Source: Muribaculaceae bacterium (GTDB taxonomy: Bacteria; Bacteroidota; Bacteroidia; Bacteroidales; Muribaculaceae). From it: a stretch of DNA of 62,105 nucleotides. The position numbers and the translations under genes are program-made. The notes beneath the pieces were generated by a model. It saw nothing but the letters and a program-made list of their open reading frames with translations, had not been told where the DNA came from and ran no database searches. Below, in pieces: positions 25,924 through 35,150 of this stretch. Position 1 is the first letter of the stretch. Each line of letters opens with the position of its first letter. The stretch covers positions 1 through 62,105 of the forward strand of contig JAFLTY010000010.1 of assembly GCA_022509065.1 (NCBI GenBank), given 5' to 3'.

Positions 25924-27747
25924 TTAATATGAAGTCGGAATGCCTGAAGCTTTATGCCTTGATCTGAAAGGAGTAAGAATGATGCGGCGGAAGAAATTGT
26001 CACGGACGTAATCGAAAGACGGACTGCTGGTTTTATCCTGGGTGACCACACGCAACGGTTTGCTTAACAATCTGCGTACGAAAGCATGGCTGAATGTATG
26101 CGAGGGATAGTCTACGAGTTCGTAAAGGCTGTCGATATTTTCCTTTAAGAAATCTGTGCGCCAGACAATTCCGTATATGAATATGTTTGTCTGTTGGATT
26201 GTCTCTTCGTCCTGACTGACCATTTGTTTGAGAAGCGGATATATATTCTCGTTGGCAATTGCTGCCGTACGAGTGGCGTTGCGGCTCTCGTCATTCGAGC
26301 GCAGGTAGGCATAACTATGATTGCGCCAACGAAGGCCTGTCATTGGACTATACTCGCGATAGTTGGGCAAAACGGCATCTGCACCATAGTCTATACGTGT
26401 GACAGCTTCATAGAGACCTTTTGCAACGCCTAAATCACCGGGCCGGACAAAGGTGACCGCGAGACCCTGAGCGGCTTTCAGTCCCTCGATGCCGGCGGTG
26501 TAGGCGTTCATACCGGGTGTGCTTTTTATAATACGTACGCGGGGATAACGTATGTTTATGGTGTTGAGCGCCACGCTTTCGTTATGGGGGTTGTCGTAAT
26601 CAACCAGAATAACTTCAAGATTACGAAAACCCATATTGAACACCGAGGCAACTGACTTTTCGACTCGCACTGAGTTGCGGTGGCACACGATGATACAGCT
26701 TAGGTGAGGCCTTATTGATGTAAGACCGGCTGTACGCGCCAGAGTGCGCGCTATGCGTGCGCGCCGTTTCTGCGAACCCAAGGCAACGGTCATCTCAGCG
26801 AGTTCGGGACTGAGCTTGTCTTTGAAGCGCAGTGTGCGGCGTCGTAAATCGACAGCCACGTTATAGCTTGTCGGGAAAGAAATGCCGCGATCCACAAAAG
26901 TGTCCTTCAATAGCTTTAAGCCCCAAAGAGTCAGTGCCGGTTCCGGAAGATTAAGACTGTCTATGTGATTCCATACGTACTCAAATCCTCGTGGTGTCAA
27001 AGACATAAGACCCGATTGAGACCCCGCTCGCCGCATATAGTTGTATGTTACAACAGAAGGTATCACCGTTATTTTCTTTTCGTTGCCATACATCTCGTCG
27101 AGCTTCATGGCTAACGAGAACAGGATATAATATCCGTCGAAATGGGTAATCTTCGGGTTCTCGTCCCATTCAATGGCCTCCAATACCTCACGCGATATCA
27201 ATACGCCGGGAAGAAAACCGGGCAGAGTGCCGTCTAGAATATCGTTGGCGTACTCAATGCCGCTAAGATGGCGTTTGGCACCTGATATCAACAACCTGTC
27301 CTCAATGCTTCGTGACAAGGTATTGCCTATGACAAGGAGGGGGCGACCGGAATCACTCGTAGTCATGGAGGATGTTTCATCGCCGAGCGACGTTTCATCA
27401 GGAATCTCCAGCCGTTCTATGCTGTTGTCAAGGATATCACGCAAGTTTTTTATGGAGTCCTTTGGCAGCATGTCGTCGCTGTCCACAAACAGGATATAAT
27501 CCCCCTGGCTATCCTTGAATCCTGCTTTGCGGGCGCACGAAGATCCGGAATGCTTGATATCAATGAGGGTAAAGCGTGGATCATCTTCGACATAACGCAT
27601 GGCTATGTCTCGTGTCATATCCCACGACCCGTCGTTGACTATGATAACCTCGCAGTCTTCATCAATAGCTTCGGTGACGGTGCGAAGTGTATTGTCTATC
27701 CAACGGTCGCCATTGAAAACAGGTATTATGACAGATATGAAGTCCAT
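25924..27747 (-). CDS. Tandem GT2 glycosyltransferase with degenerate second domain
   Basis: 607 residues with two GT-A (family 2) domains. The first (residues 1 to about 230) is complete: ISVIIPVFNGDRWIDNTL, CEVIIVNDGS, and the nucleotide-sugar/metal motif FVDSDDML. The second (about 350-600) starts LSCIIVCHRNSVRVEKSVAS, has NLEVILVDYDNP, but where DxD should be it reads FVRPGD, so metal and sugar-nucleotide binding may be lost and the domain may serve acceptor binding. No membrane segment; probably acts on the cytoplasmic face in surface polysaccharide or glycoprotein synthesis. It is not in a polysaccharide cluster. A TAAATTTG box at 27834-27827 on the minus strand may be its -7. Confidence 0.85.
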   Translation of the reverse strand: MDFISVIIPVFNGDRWIDNTLRTVTEAIDEDCEVIIVNDGSWDMTRDIAMRYVEDDPRFTLIDIKHSGSSCARKAGFKDSQGDYILFVDSDDMLPKDSIKNLRDILDNSIERLEIPDETSLGDETSSMTTSDSGRPLLVIGNTLSRSIEDRLLISGAKRHLSGIEYANDILDGTLPGFLPGVLISREVLEAIEWDENPKITHFDGYYILFSLAMKLDEMYGNEKKITVIPSVVTYNYMRRAGSQSGLMSLTPRGFEYVWNHIDSLNLPEPALTLWGLKLLKDTFVDRGISFPTSYNVAVDLRRRTLRFKDKLSPELAEMTVALGSQKRRARIARTLARTAGLTSIRPHLSCIIVCHRNSVRVEKSVASVFNMGFRNLEVILVDYDNPHNESVALNTINIRYPRVRIIKSTPGMNAYTAGIEGLKAAQGLAVTFVRPGDLGVAKGLYEAVTRIDYGADAVLPNYREYSPMTGLRWRNHSYAYLRSNDESRNATRTAAIANENIYPLLKQMVSQDEETIQQTNIFIYGIVWRTDFLKENIDSLYELVDYPSHTFSHAFVRRLLSKPLRVVTQDKTSSPSFDYVRDNFFRRIILTPFRSRHKASGIPTSY

Positions 27748-28110
27748 TGGCTCCTCGCTTCGGGAAAAAATGAGATGGGTCTAAGAATTTTGATTCAGGA
27801 TATTGGTAATTGTTGTGATGTAGCTTCAAATTTATAAATTTCTGTCGGAAGAAAATGCTTTGTGCGTTAAATGCAACCGCTATTTCAATTATCTGTCATG
27901 ATTTTTTGTTTTTTGTAACAAATTTACCCAAAGTGATTCTGGTTTTTAACATTTGAGACTGTTTTGAGGGGATTTAAGATCCGATTGGGCAATCGATGTT
28001 TGATAAATCTTTCGTTTTTGTGTCAAATAAAAATCCATCGAGACATCAATCTCGATGGATTTTTAGACTTCTCGTGGATAGAAACGCGTTCTGTTTTTCT
28101 AAAGAAGCAA
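27748..28110. other. Intergenic region, mostly AT-rich
   Basis: 363 bp with the ridA terminator at 28029-28064 and a possible -7 element of the GT2 gene at 27827-27834. Nothing else seen on either strand. Confidence 0.4.
28029..28064 (-). terminator. Terminator after ridA
   Basis: AAAAATCCATCGAG pairs with CTCGATGGATTTTT (14 bp, perfect) around an 8-nt loop. On the minus strand the 3' arm ends in TTTTT. It lies 47 bp past the ridA stop. Confidence 0.8.
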
Positions 28111-28485
28111 TCAGCGTAAGGCAATTACCTCTATCTCCACCAGGACGCCTTTCGGGAGTTCGCGAACGGCAACAGCCGAACGAGCGGGGTAGGGCTCTTT
28201 GAAGACTTGTGCATACACTTCGTTCATAGCTCCGAAATCTGCCATATCACGCAGAAAGACCGTTGTCTTGACAACGTTGTCTGTGGTGAGTCCTGCTGCC
28301 TCAAGTATGCCGCATACGTTGGAAAGCGACTGGCGCGTCTGTGCAGTGATGCCTTCCGGTATTTCACCGGTGGCCGGATTCAAAGGTATCTGACCTGATG
28401 CGTAGACAAACGAGCCTGTGTCAATAGCTTGACTGTAAGGACCTATAGCGCCGGGAGCCGATGTCGTTGCGATTACTTTTTTCAT
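28111..28485 (-). CDS. ridA: RidA family enamine/imine deaminase
   Basis: RidA hydrolyses reactive 2-aminoacrylate and related enamines made by PLP enzymes, protecting other PLP enzymes. At 124 residues it is a standard trimeric YjgF/Rid protein: PGAIGPYSQAIDTGSFVYASGQIPLNP in the first half, NVCGILEAAGLTTDNVVKTTVFL, and the signature RSAVAVRELPKGVLVEIEVIA with the active-site Arg of the RidA subgroup. Monocistronic, ended by a clear terminator. The 180 bp upstream hold no gene. Confidence 0.95.
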   Translation of the reverse strand: MKKVIATTSAPGAIGPYSQAIDTGSFVYASGQIPLNPATGEIPEGITAQTRQSLSNVCGILEAAGLTTDNVVKTTVFLRDMADFGAMNEVYAQVFKEPYPARSAVAVRELPKGVLVEIEVIALR

Positions 28486-28665
28486 ATCTGTTAGTTTTTA
28501 AGGGTTAATGTGATTTGTATTAGCGTGTTCAGTAAGTAATTTTATAATGGAGGACTTGTAAATGATTTGTATGGCCGTTAGCAATGTTTCGGATTGAATC
28601 AAAAATTATGTCCTAAACTGTTTTCATCTTTATTATTGACTTAAATGTAAGAGATGAGGCGCACA

Positions 28666-30000
28666 TCATTTTGGTTGTCGGTTTGCCGGTGACCAAAAAA
28701 ATTTTTTGATGAACCAGAAAGGCGAATCCTGATTATGTTTTGCCACTCGTAACCATTGAGAGTCTTCATAGTCGACATCCCACTTATGAATATCTTCCAG
28801 ACGGAATGTCGGCCGATAGTTGCGTATGGGATAACGGCGTCTGCCATGGCTGTCAAAGGTTTTCCATGCCATTGCTATAGTATATACTCTAAAAATCTCA
28901 TCGGAAAGAGCCGGCGCCAGCAATCCGCTTTTCATCATCGAGTCAATGGCGTTTAACGGCATCCAAGTCCCCGGCAAGATGTCAACATTTGCTTTCGGCG
29001 AGATGTCCACAAGAAAATGATAGACCTTGTTCCTATGAATCGGATATTCCGAGGCATATAATTTTTTGATGGTGAAATCGGAAATGCCTGTGCGATGCTC
29101 AAAATCGTTTTTTGCGATTTCGGTATCACCCTCATACGAATGCGTTTTTATCTCGATGAGTGGTGTGTCGACCGCACATTCGGTCATTGCCGTCTCAGAG
29201 ACGTCCAGAAGCAGGCAGTCATGGTGTACGACCAGAAAACGGACTATGGCGCTATCTGTGACAGCCATCGTACCTTCGGTAGGTTCGGCGTTGACTGCCT
29301 GGACGATACGGCCATTCGAAAGTGTCAAGGTGCTGTATGAATGACGCACGTAGACTATCGACCATACGTAGATTGTTGCCGGAATGACAAAGAAGAAAAA
29401 GCTGTCCGACCGATTTATCGAACTGTTGTTATAGCACAAAAAATAGTAGCACCAGTCAACAATGCTGATAAATAAGCAAATATACAAAAGTTTAAATTCC
29501 AGCGATTTGTAGGTGGCGTGTACAATCCTTCCCAACATTGGGTGGCGGGGATTGTATCCATTGTGCAGATAACAGTGCTGTATGTGACGCTGTCTCACTA
29601 CCGGAAGCAGTTCGAAAGCCGTAATAAAGGTACATATAGGAAAAACGACAAGAGAGGAGATATAAGGGATAGAAGTGTTTAGGGTCTCTATGTCAAAAAA
29701 ATGATGTACAAACTCAGTCTTATAAGCCACGTTAATACCGAAAGATATCAGACCTGTTAAAATAAGCGTGTATATGGCTATTCGGTTAAGTCGTCCACAT
29801 GGGCGCTCAAGCGTCAGTTTATGAGATGGACCGAACAATGCCAATAAGACGGCGAGGACCAGTTCGATAAGAGGCATCCAAAGAGGGGAGACATACAACG
29901 AGGCCACAACGATAAGCGTCAGTGAGCCGAATGTTATGTACCATTCGTTGCATATCGCTGCCAGTGCGTGCGATTCGGGCGTGTAAAGCCGCGTGTTCAT
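28666..30000 (-). CDS. Multi-pass membrane protein of unknown function with soluble C-terminal domain
   Basis: I do not recognise a family. 444 residues. The N-terminal half holds about five hydrophobic segments (near residues 22-60, which may be two helices, then 72-92, 107-128, 168-190 and 198-220). The C-terminal 215 residues are soluble, with a beta-rich start (TLTLSNGRIVQAV; FLVVHHDCLLLDV) and a conserved-looking end (GTWMPLNAIDSMMKSGLLAP; GRRRYPIRNYRPTFRLEDI). It is 27 bp downstream of the DPP-IV-like peptidase gene on the same strand, so the two are probably cotranscribed. Whether it helps the peptidase or acts as a sensor or envelope stress factor is open. Confidence 0.6.
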   Translation of the reverse strand: MNTRLYTPESHALAAICNEWYITFGSLTLIVVASLYVSPLWMPLIELVLAVLLALFGPSHKLTLERPCGRLNRIAIYTLILTGLISFGINVAYKTEFVHHFFDIETLNTSIPYISSLVVFPICTFITAFELLPVVRQRHIQHCYLHNGYNPRHPMLGRIVHATYKSLEFKLLYICLFISIVDWCYYFLCYNNSSINRSDSFFFFVIPATIYVWSIVYVRHSYSTLTLSNGRIVQAVNAEPTEGTMAVTDSAIVRFLVVHHDCLLLDVSETAMTECAVDTPLIEIKTHSYEGDTEIAKNDFEHRTGISDFTIKKLYASEYPIHRNKVYHFLVDISPKANVDILPGTWMPLNAIDSMMKSGLLAPALSDEIFRVYTIAMAWKTFDSHGRRRYPIRNYRPTFRLEDIHKWDVDYEDSQWLRVAKHNQDSPFWFIKKFFWSPANRQPK

Positions 30001-30027
30001 GGCCGAAGGCTTGAAGTGAATGACAAA

Positions 30028-32211
30028 TTACTTCGATGTCAAAGCATCGTTGAAAAACCGGAACATATTGCCATACACCACAGCGCGCGCGTTACATCCG
30101 TATATGCTGTGGTTTTTGCCGGGGAACATCATCATATCGAAAAGCACTCCGTCACTCTGCAAGGCTGCTGCGTATTCGTATGTGTTGGCCGGATGTACGT
30201 TGTCATCCGATGTGCCTGCCATCAGTAGCAAACGTCCGTTCATCTTCTGTGTGAAATTAAGAGGTGCCGATACTCGATAGCCGTCAAAGTTCTGCTGAGG
30301 AGTGAGCATATATCTTTCGGCGTATACGGTGTCGTAGAAGCGCCAGTCGGTAACCGGTGCTATAGCTACGCCTGCTGCGAAAGGACTATTGTCGGCCTGC
30401 ATGCACATAAGTGTCTCGTAGCCGCCGTAACTCCATCCGTGCATGCCTATGCGTTTGCTGTCAACCCAGCTTTGTGAACTCAGCCAACGGGCACCGGCAA
30501 GTTGGTCGATGGTTTCGTAATATCCGAGATTTTTATATACCGAATACATAAACTTGTTGCCGCGGCCGCCGGTACCTCTTCCGTCAAGGCAGAAAACAAC
30601 ATAGCCTTTCGATGCAAAGTAGTGTTCCCAGGTCACACTCCATTTGTTGAGTACCGTCTGCGACCCGGGTCCGCTGTATTGATACATGATGACGGGATAA
30701 CGACGCGTGCTGTCAAAATTTGAAGGCTTTATGACGTATGCGTTGAACGTAAGACCGTCTTGACCCGGTACCGTTAAAAACTCTTTTGTCGCCACGGTGG
30801 TTAGTTTAGCTTTGATATCGGCGTTATCAACCAGAGTGCGCAATGTCTTGCCTTTCGATGTAGAGAGGGTGTACACCGGGGGGGTATTGACGTCACTGTA
30901 TGACATTACGGCGTAACGGCAGTCAGGCGAGAATGTGGCGTCTGTCGTGCCGTTGTCTTTCGATAGCGCTGTTTTGACGCCTTTCGCATCCACGCGCCAT
31001 ACCGTGCGGTCAAGAGGTGTCGGAGTGGCCGCCTGATAGTACGCGTTACCCTCGGCGTCCATACCATAGAAGGCTGTCACGTCCATTTGCCCCGACGTAA
31101 TTGTGCGAGTCAAAGTGCCGTTGAGAGCGTATTTATACAGATGCGTCCATTCGTCGCGGTTGGATTGGATGACGAACCCGTCTTTCATAACAGTCAGTTC
31201 CTCATAAGCCGATGGTAATATCCACGCGTCTGATTGCTCGACAAAGACCGAGGTCGATATAGTGGTTTTGGGATTGACGGAATAAATTTCCAAGCGGTTT
31301 TGGTTGCGGTTCAGCGTGGTGACCAGTATATTGTCGCTTTCGGGTATAAAATCGATACGCGGTATGTATTCGATATTTTTGTCGGGAAGTTCAATATCTT
31401 TTATCTTTCGGTTCGATATCTCGTAAGCGTGCAACGTCACTTTCGAATTGTTGGCTCCCGCAACCGGATATTTATACGACAACAAGCCCGGATACAATGC
31501 GTAATCATCGTTGCGGTTGCATACTCCGGCATATAGTGGCAGGTGGTATTCGGGCACTTCGGTCTCGTTTGTTTTGACGAAGCACAAAGTTGAGTTGTCC
31601 GGAGTGAAAGCCATAAGACTCAACCGGTTGAATTCTTCCTCGTACGTCCAGTCGGTGGCTCCGTTGATGATGCTTCCCGCTTTGCCGTCGGTAGTGACGG
31701 CAACCTGTGTGTTGTAGTCGAGTTTGCGTATGTAGATATTGTTTTCGTAAACGAAGGCTATCATGTGACCTGTGGGAGCGATGACAGGGCATTGCACGCA
31801 GTCCATACCGTCGGCCAACGGCATAAGAACGCGCGAATGAAGATCGTACACAAAATACCGCGCTGTAGTCGAGCGACGATATATAGGCTTCGAGTCAGTC
31901 CATACCAAAATCTTTGTGCCTTTGAAGAACACCTTGAAACCTTCAATCTTCGCCACAGTCTTCTCGCGAGTGTGGGTGGCGTCAAAAAGTGTTTCAATCT
32001 TATTGCCCGAGGCTACGTCGTATTTGTCTATGGTCTTACCGTCCTGGGACAGTTGCAGATATGTGCCGTCATCGTTAAACACCATTTGCGCAGGTGTGCG
32101 TATGTCGTTGCGTGTGTAGGGCTCTATCTCTTTGACGATGCGATTCTCATTGGCCGAACCCCAAGCAAGAGCCGGTACAAGTAATATTATTTTTAAAATA
32201 TTTTTAAGCAT
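30028..32211 (-). CDS. Dipeptidyl peptidase IV-type serine peptidase (S9)
   Basis: Periplasmic S9B peptidase that removes N-terminal dipeptides, typically X-Pro, from peptides. 727 residues with a signal peptide (LLVPALAWGSA). Residues about 25-480 are the beta-propeller (PF00930-like; DWTYEEEFNRLSLMAFTPDN carries the Glu pair that binds the substrate amino terminus). The alpha/beta-hydrolase domain holds Ser594 (GWSYGGY), Asp669 (GTSDDNVH) and His701 (GKNHSIY), in the standard order. Close to DPP4 of Bacteroides and Porphyromonas in layout. The unknown membrane protein follows after 27 bp. Confidence 0.94.
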   Translation of the reverse strand: MLKNILKIILLVPALAWGSANENRIVKEIEPYTRNDIRTPAQMVFNDDGTYLQLSQDGKTIDKYDVASGNKIETLFDATHTREKTVAKIEGFKVFFKGTKILVWTDSKPIYRRSTTARYFVYDLHSRVLMPLADGMDCVQCPVIAPTGHMIAFVYENNIYIRKLDYNTQVAVTTDGKAGSIINGATDWTYEEEFNRLSLMAFTPDNSTLCFVKTNETEVPEYHLPLYAGVCNRNDDYALYPGLLSYKYPVAGANNSKVTLHAYEISNRKIKDIELPDKNIEYIPRIDFIPESDNILVTTLNRNQNRLEIYSVNPKTTISTSVFVEQSDAWILPSAYEELTVMKDGFVIQSNRDEWTHLYKYALNGTLTRTITSGQMDVTAFYGMDAEGNAYYQAATPTPLDRTVWRVDAKGVKTALSKDNGTTDATFSPDCRYAVMSYSDVNTPPVYTLSTSKGKTLRTLVDNADIKAKLTTVATKEFLTVPGQDGLTFNAYVIKPSNFDSTRRYPVIMYQYSGPGSQTVLNKWSVTWEHYFASKGYVVFCLDGRGTGGRGNKFMYSVYKNLGYYETIDQLAGARWLSSQSWVDSKRIGMHGWSYGGYETLMCMQADNSPFAAGVAIAPVTDWRFYDTVYAERYMLTPQQNFDGYRVSAPLNFTQKMNGRLLLMAGTSDDNVHPANTYEYAAALQSDGVLFDMMMFPGKNHSIYGCNARAVVYGNMFRFFNDALTSK

Positions 32212-32286
32212 ATATTCAAACTGTCTAATCGAATTGTTTCCGTTGGATTGAAAGCGTGAGCGCAGATTTAGTCCCCTCGCGAAAAA

Positions 32287-33519
32287 TTACCACAGTGACA
32301 TTTGACCGTCGTCGGAGGGTGGCTGTTTTTTTGTTTTGTTGCGATCCTGACGAGGTGATGTCTGCTTGTTGCGGTTGATGTTTGTCTGAACTACCCAATC
32401 TGTGTCGTTGAGTATGTCATCGTCATCCAGACCTGCCAAAGGGATGTCGCGTGGAATGTCCGTCATCCGATTGTCTTCATCGCGTCTTGCGGCTTGTTGC
32501 AACGCTTTGTCGCGTTCCTCTTTGACTCGTTCGAGTTCTTTCTTTATGGTGTCTATGGTCTTGTCGCGCTCTTCTATGGTGTTAGTGGCCGCGCTAAGCT
32601 TTTCCTTATAGCCGGCCAACTTGCTGTTCTTGGCCTCAGTCATCTTGTCGATTTCGGTCATGCGTTTTTCCACCAGTTCCATCTTTTCTGCCAGGTCGTA
32701 ATATTCGTTTTCGACTTTCTCGAGTTCGTCGACCCTTTTTTGCAGTTTATCGTTTTCCTCACGTAAAGCACTGATCAACCCGGGTTCTCCGTTTTGCGCC
32801 ACGCTGTCACCTCCTGTTCGACCGGTTGTATGTACACTGTCATTTGATTGGGTAGGACTGATATCTCCTTCGGTTCCTACTCTTGATTGGTCACTCGATT
32901 TGTCAAGTTCTGCCTGAACGCTCGCAAGTTGTTTGCGCAGTTCTTCGCAATCTTTCTCATACACCTGGGCGACTTTGACCTTGTTTATCATGCTCTTGTT
33001 CTCCAGATCGAGCTGTTCTCTCTCAGCCTCCAGCTTCATGACCTGATTTTCGAGGTCGCGTATACGCTCGGTCATGGCGCGTTTCTGGCGGTCGGCGCTG
33101 AGCTGCTGCGTCTTGAGTTCGGCGCGCTTAGCCTCGATATCTTTAGTCGTTTGGCTTAGCTTCTTAAGGTCGTCCTGTAGCTTGTCGCGTTCTGCTCGCC
33201 ATGCTTTGTCTACACGTTCGGTCGTCGACTGCTCGAGTGCTGCCAAATGCGCCTTAATGTCTTCGGACAGTGTCGCGTATAGCTGGTGTTTCTCCTTCTC
33301 TGGGTCAACGCTGTGACGCAGAAAGTCGGGCAAAGCCTTGTTGAACTGTTCCAACACATGAGTGAAAATTTCGGCCGTCGGTACGCTGATATCGGGCGTT
33401 TGTCCCGTGGCGGTTACAGAGGTCTGGCCTGTAGGATGGATATCCGGGTCGTCGGAAATAAGTTCGTCGTTATCGACGGAGTTATCAAATGCGAAGTATT
33501 TTTTTAGTTTGTCGAACAT
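32287..33519 (-). CDS. Coiled-coil protein with C-terminal clamp-binding-like motif
   Basis: 410-residue cytoplasmic protein, start chosen at MFDKLKKYFAFDN (33519); a TTG frame extends 22 residues further. Two long charged coiled-coil segments (about residues 75-215 and 245-345, e.g. LENQVMKLEAEREQLDLENK and LREENDKLQKRVDELEK) are split by a Ser/Thr/Gly-rich linker. The tail has an acidic patch (DDDDILNDTDWVV), a basic stretch and ends GQMSLW. QMSLW resembles beta sliding-clamp-binding peptides (QL(S/D)LF; E. coli MutS has QMSLL), and such peptides often sit at the extreme C-terminus. I do not recognise the family. Monocistronic; a -7 TATCTTTG lies at 33581-33574, about 55 bp upstream. Confidence 0.75.
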   Translation of the reverse strand: MFDKLKKYFAFDNSVDNDELISDDPDIHPTGQTSVTATGQTPDISVPTAEIFTHVLEQFNKALPDFLRHSVDPEKEKHQLYATLSEDIKAHLAALEQSTTERVDKAWRAERDKLQDDLKKLSQTTKDIEAKRAELKTQQLSADRQKRAMTERIRDLENQVMKLEAEREQLDLENKSMINKVKVAQVYEKDCEELRKQLASVQAELDKSSDQSRVGTEGDISPTQSNDSVHTTGRTGGDSVAQNGEPGLISALREENDKLQKRVDELEKVENEYYDLAEKMELVEKRMTEIDKMTEAKNSKLAGYKEKLSAATNTIEERDKTIDTIKKELERVKEERDKALQQAARRDEDNRMTDIPRDIPLAGLDDDDILNDTDWVVQTNINRNKQTSPRQDRNKTKKQPPSDDGQMSLW

Positions 33520-33665
33520 CGGGCAAAAATCGGGCGCATTGGGGGTGGTACGGGTCGTTTTGTAATTTACCCACAAAGATAGCAAACTTACAAAAAATGT
33601 TATCTCACAAAATATGGAAAAATTAAAATACTACGAAAAAAAATTGCCCTAAATATGAAAATTAG

Positions 33666-33694
33666 TTGATTTCCTCAAAAAATTCGTAACTTTG
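33666..33694 (+). promoter_or_regulatory. Promoter for efp
   Basis: TAACTTTG (33687-33694) is an exact -7 element; the -33 region is TTG at 33666-33668, an imperfect match at about the right spacing. Leader about 60 nt. Confidence 0.5.
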
Positions 33695-33759
33695 TAGGAC
33701 AAAACGCCGACTCGCTCGGCTGATGGTTATGAATTATCAAAAACAACAAAATATTTTTT

Positions 33760-34326
33760 ATGGCAACAACTGCAGATTTTAAGAACGGAATGTGCCTCGA
33801 AATCGATGGCAACTTCTTTTTTATCGTTGAATTCCTTCACGTTAAACCCGGCAAAGGCCCGGCTTTCGTACGTACAAAACTTAAAAACGTAAAGACCGGC
33901 CGTGTCATCGACAAAACATGGAACTCTGGTGTCAAGGTTGACGAGGTACGTATCGAACGCCGTCCTTATCAGTTCCTCTTCAAAGACGATATGGGCTATA
34001 ACTTCATGCACACCGAGACATTCGAACAAGTAGCCATTCCCGGCGAAAGCATCGAGGGTGTGCAGTTCCTTAAAGAGGGTGATATTTGCGAGGCTATGGT
34101 TCACGCTGCTTCCGATACCATCCTGACTTGCGAAATGCCTACAAGCGTCGTTCTCGAAATAACATACACCGAGCCCGGTATCAAAGGCGACACAGCGACA
34201 AACACACTTAAACCAGCCACAGTCGAAACCGGTGCCGAAGTGCGTGTGCCTTTGTTCTGCAACATCGGCGATAAGGTGCGTATCGACACGCGTGACGGCA
34301 GCTACGTAGAACGTATCAAATCCTAA
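33760..34326 (+). CDS. efp: Translation elongation factor P
   Basis: EF-P relieves ribosome stalling at polyproline runs. 188 residues with the three beta-barrel domains; the modifiable lysine is Lys32 in the loop [11 protein letters not shown] of domain I. Domain ends match EF-P ([56 protein letters not shown]). No modification enzyme (EpmA, EarP, YmfI) is present in the window. Monocistronic, ended by a very strong bidirectional terminator. Confidence 0.97.
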   Translation: MATTADFKNGMCLEIDGNFFFIVEFLHVKPGKGPAFVRTKLKNVKTGRVIDKTWNSGVKVDEVRIERRPYQFLFKDDMGYNFMHTETFEQVAIPGESIEGVQFLKEGDICEAMVHAASDTILTCEMPTSVVLEITYTEPGIKGDTATNTLKPATVETGAEVRVPLFCNIGDKVRIDTRDGSYVERIKS

Positions 34327-34373
34327 GCTCGCTTATACCTGAATGCCGGTTAACAGCCGGTTTGTCAACTTCG

Positions 34374-34420
34374 GATACAGACAGGGGGCGCGTCAATTTG
34401 ACGCGCCCCCTGTCTGTATC
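34374..34420. terminator. Perfect 47-bp inverted repeat acting as bidirectional terminator
   Basis: The 23-bp arms at 34374-34396 and 34398-34420 are exact reverse complements with a single central base; the sequence starts GATACAGACAGGGGGCGCG. It lies between the convergent efp and aquaporin genes. Neither flank has a long T run, so the stop signal rests on the unusually stable stem. Confidence 0.65.
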
Positions 34421-34451
34421 GTCCCTTGGTGAGGAGCGGAGGGAGTATGGT

Positions 34452-35150
34452 TTATTCTACAGAACCTTTAACATAACCGCGAACGGCGTTCCAGCAAAGG
34501 ACAGCGATAACGGCACCTACGGCGGGGCCTACAAGCATGATCCAGAAATCACCCCATGCGTCGGGCGAGAATACAGCGGGACCGAACGAACGTGCCGGAT
34601 TAACCGAACAGTTGTCTACGGGTATACCAACGATGTTGACAAGACCAAGACCGATACCGATGGCCAGACCGGCAAAGTTGCCGAAACCTTTCTTCGAGTC
34701 GGTAGCGCCAAGAACGATGAGCACAAAGAAGAAAGTAAGCAACACTTCTGACAGTAACGCCATGGGAACGGTTGCGCCGGGTTGCAGTACGTTGGTGGCA
34801 AGATTGTTGTCACCGGTGATGCCACCGAAGTTGAACTCGGGAGCCGAATGGGTGAACCAGAAAAGGAAACCGGCACCGATAGTCGCACCGATAAGCTGCG
34901 ATATAACATACCAGCAGAAATCTTTGCCGCTCATGCGTCCGCTCAGATACACACCGAGCGATACTGCGGGATTAACATGGCACCCTGATATGTTACCAAG
35001 GCAATAGCACAGACAAATAAGTACAAGGCCGAAACATAGACCTATGCCAAGACCGCCGATTGACGGACCGGCCAACACGGCGCTGCCGCAAGCCAGAAGT
35101 ACAAGGAACATTGTTCCTACTCCTTCAGCTACATACTTTTTCAAATCCAT
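34452..35150 (-). CDS. Aquaporin (MIP family channel)
   Basis: Six-helix MIP channel of 232 residues for water or small solutes in the inner membrane. Both NPA boxes are intact: Asn60-Pro61-Ala62 (GCHVNPAVSLG) and Asn184-Pro185-Ala186 (SVNPARSFGP). By alignment with E. coli AqpZ as I remember it, the aromatic/arginine filter residues are Phe40, Asn172 (AqpZ His174), Cys181 (AqpZ Thr183) and Arg187. The usual filter His is therefore Asn, which may change selectivity. I give no symbol because aqpZ versus glpF-like function is uncertain. Monocistronic with its own promoter. Confidence 0.92.
   Translation of the reverse strand: MDLKKYVAEGVGTMFLVLLACGSAVLAGPSIGGLGIGLCFGLVLICLCYCLGNISGCHVNPAVSLGVYLSGRMSGKDFCWYVISQLIGATIGAGFLFWFTHSAPEFNFGGITGDNNLATNVLQPGATVPMALLSEVLLTFFFVLIVLGATDSKKGFGNFAGLAIGIGLGLVNIVGIPVDNCSVNPARSFGPAVFSPDAWGDFWIMLVGPAVGAVIAVLCWNAVRGYVKGSVE

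Noticed and set aside
27996-28202. 68-codon + strand frame near ridA
   Set aside because: Covers the ridA terminator and antisense of ridA; not a gene.
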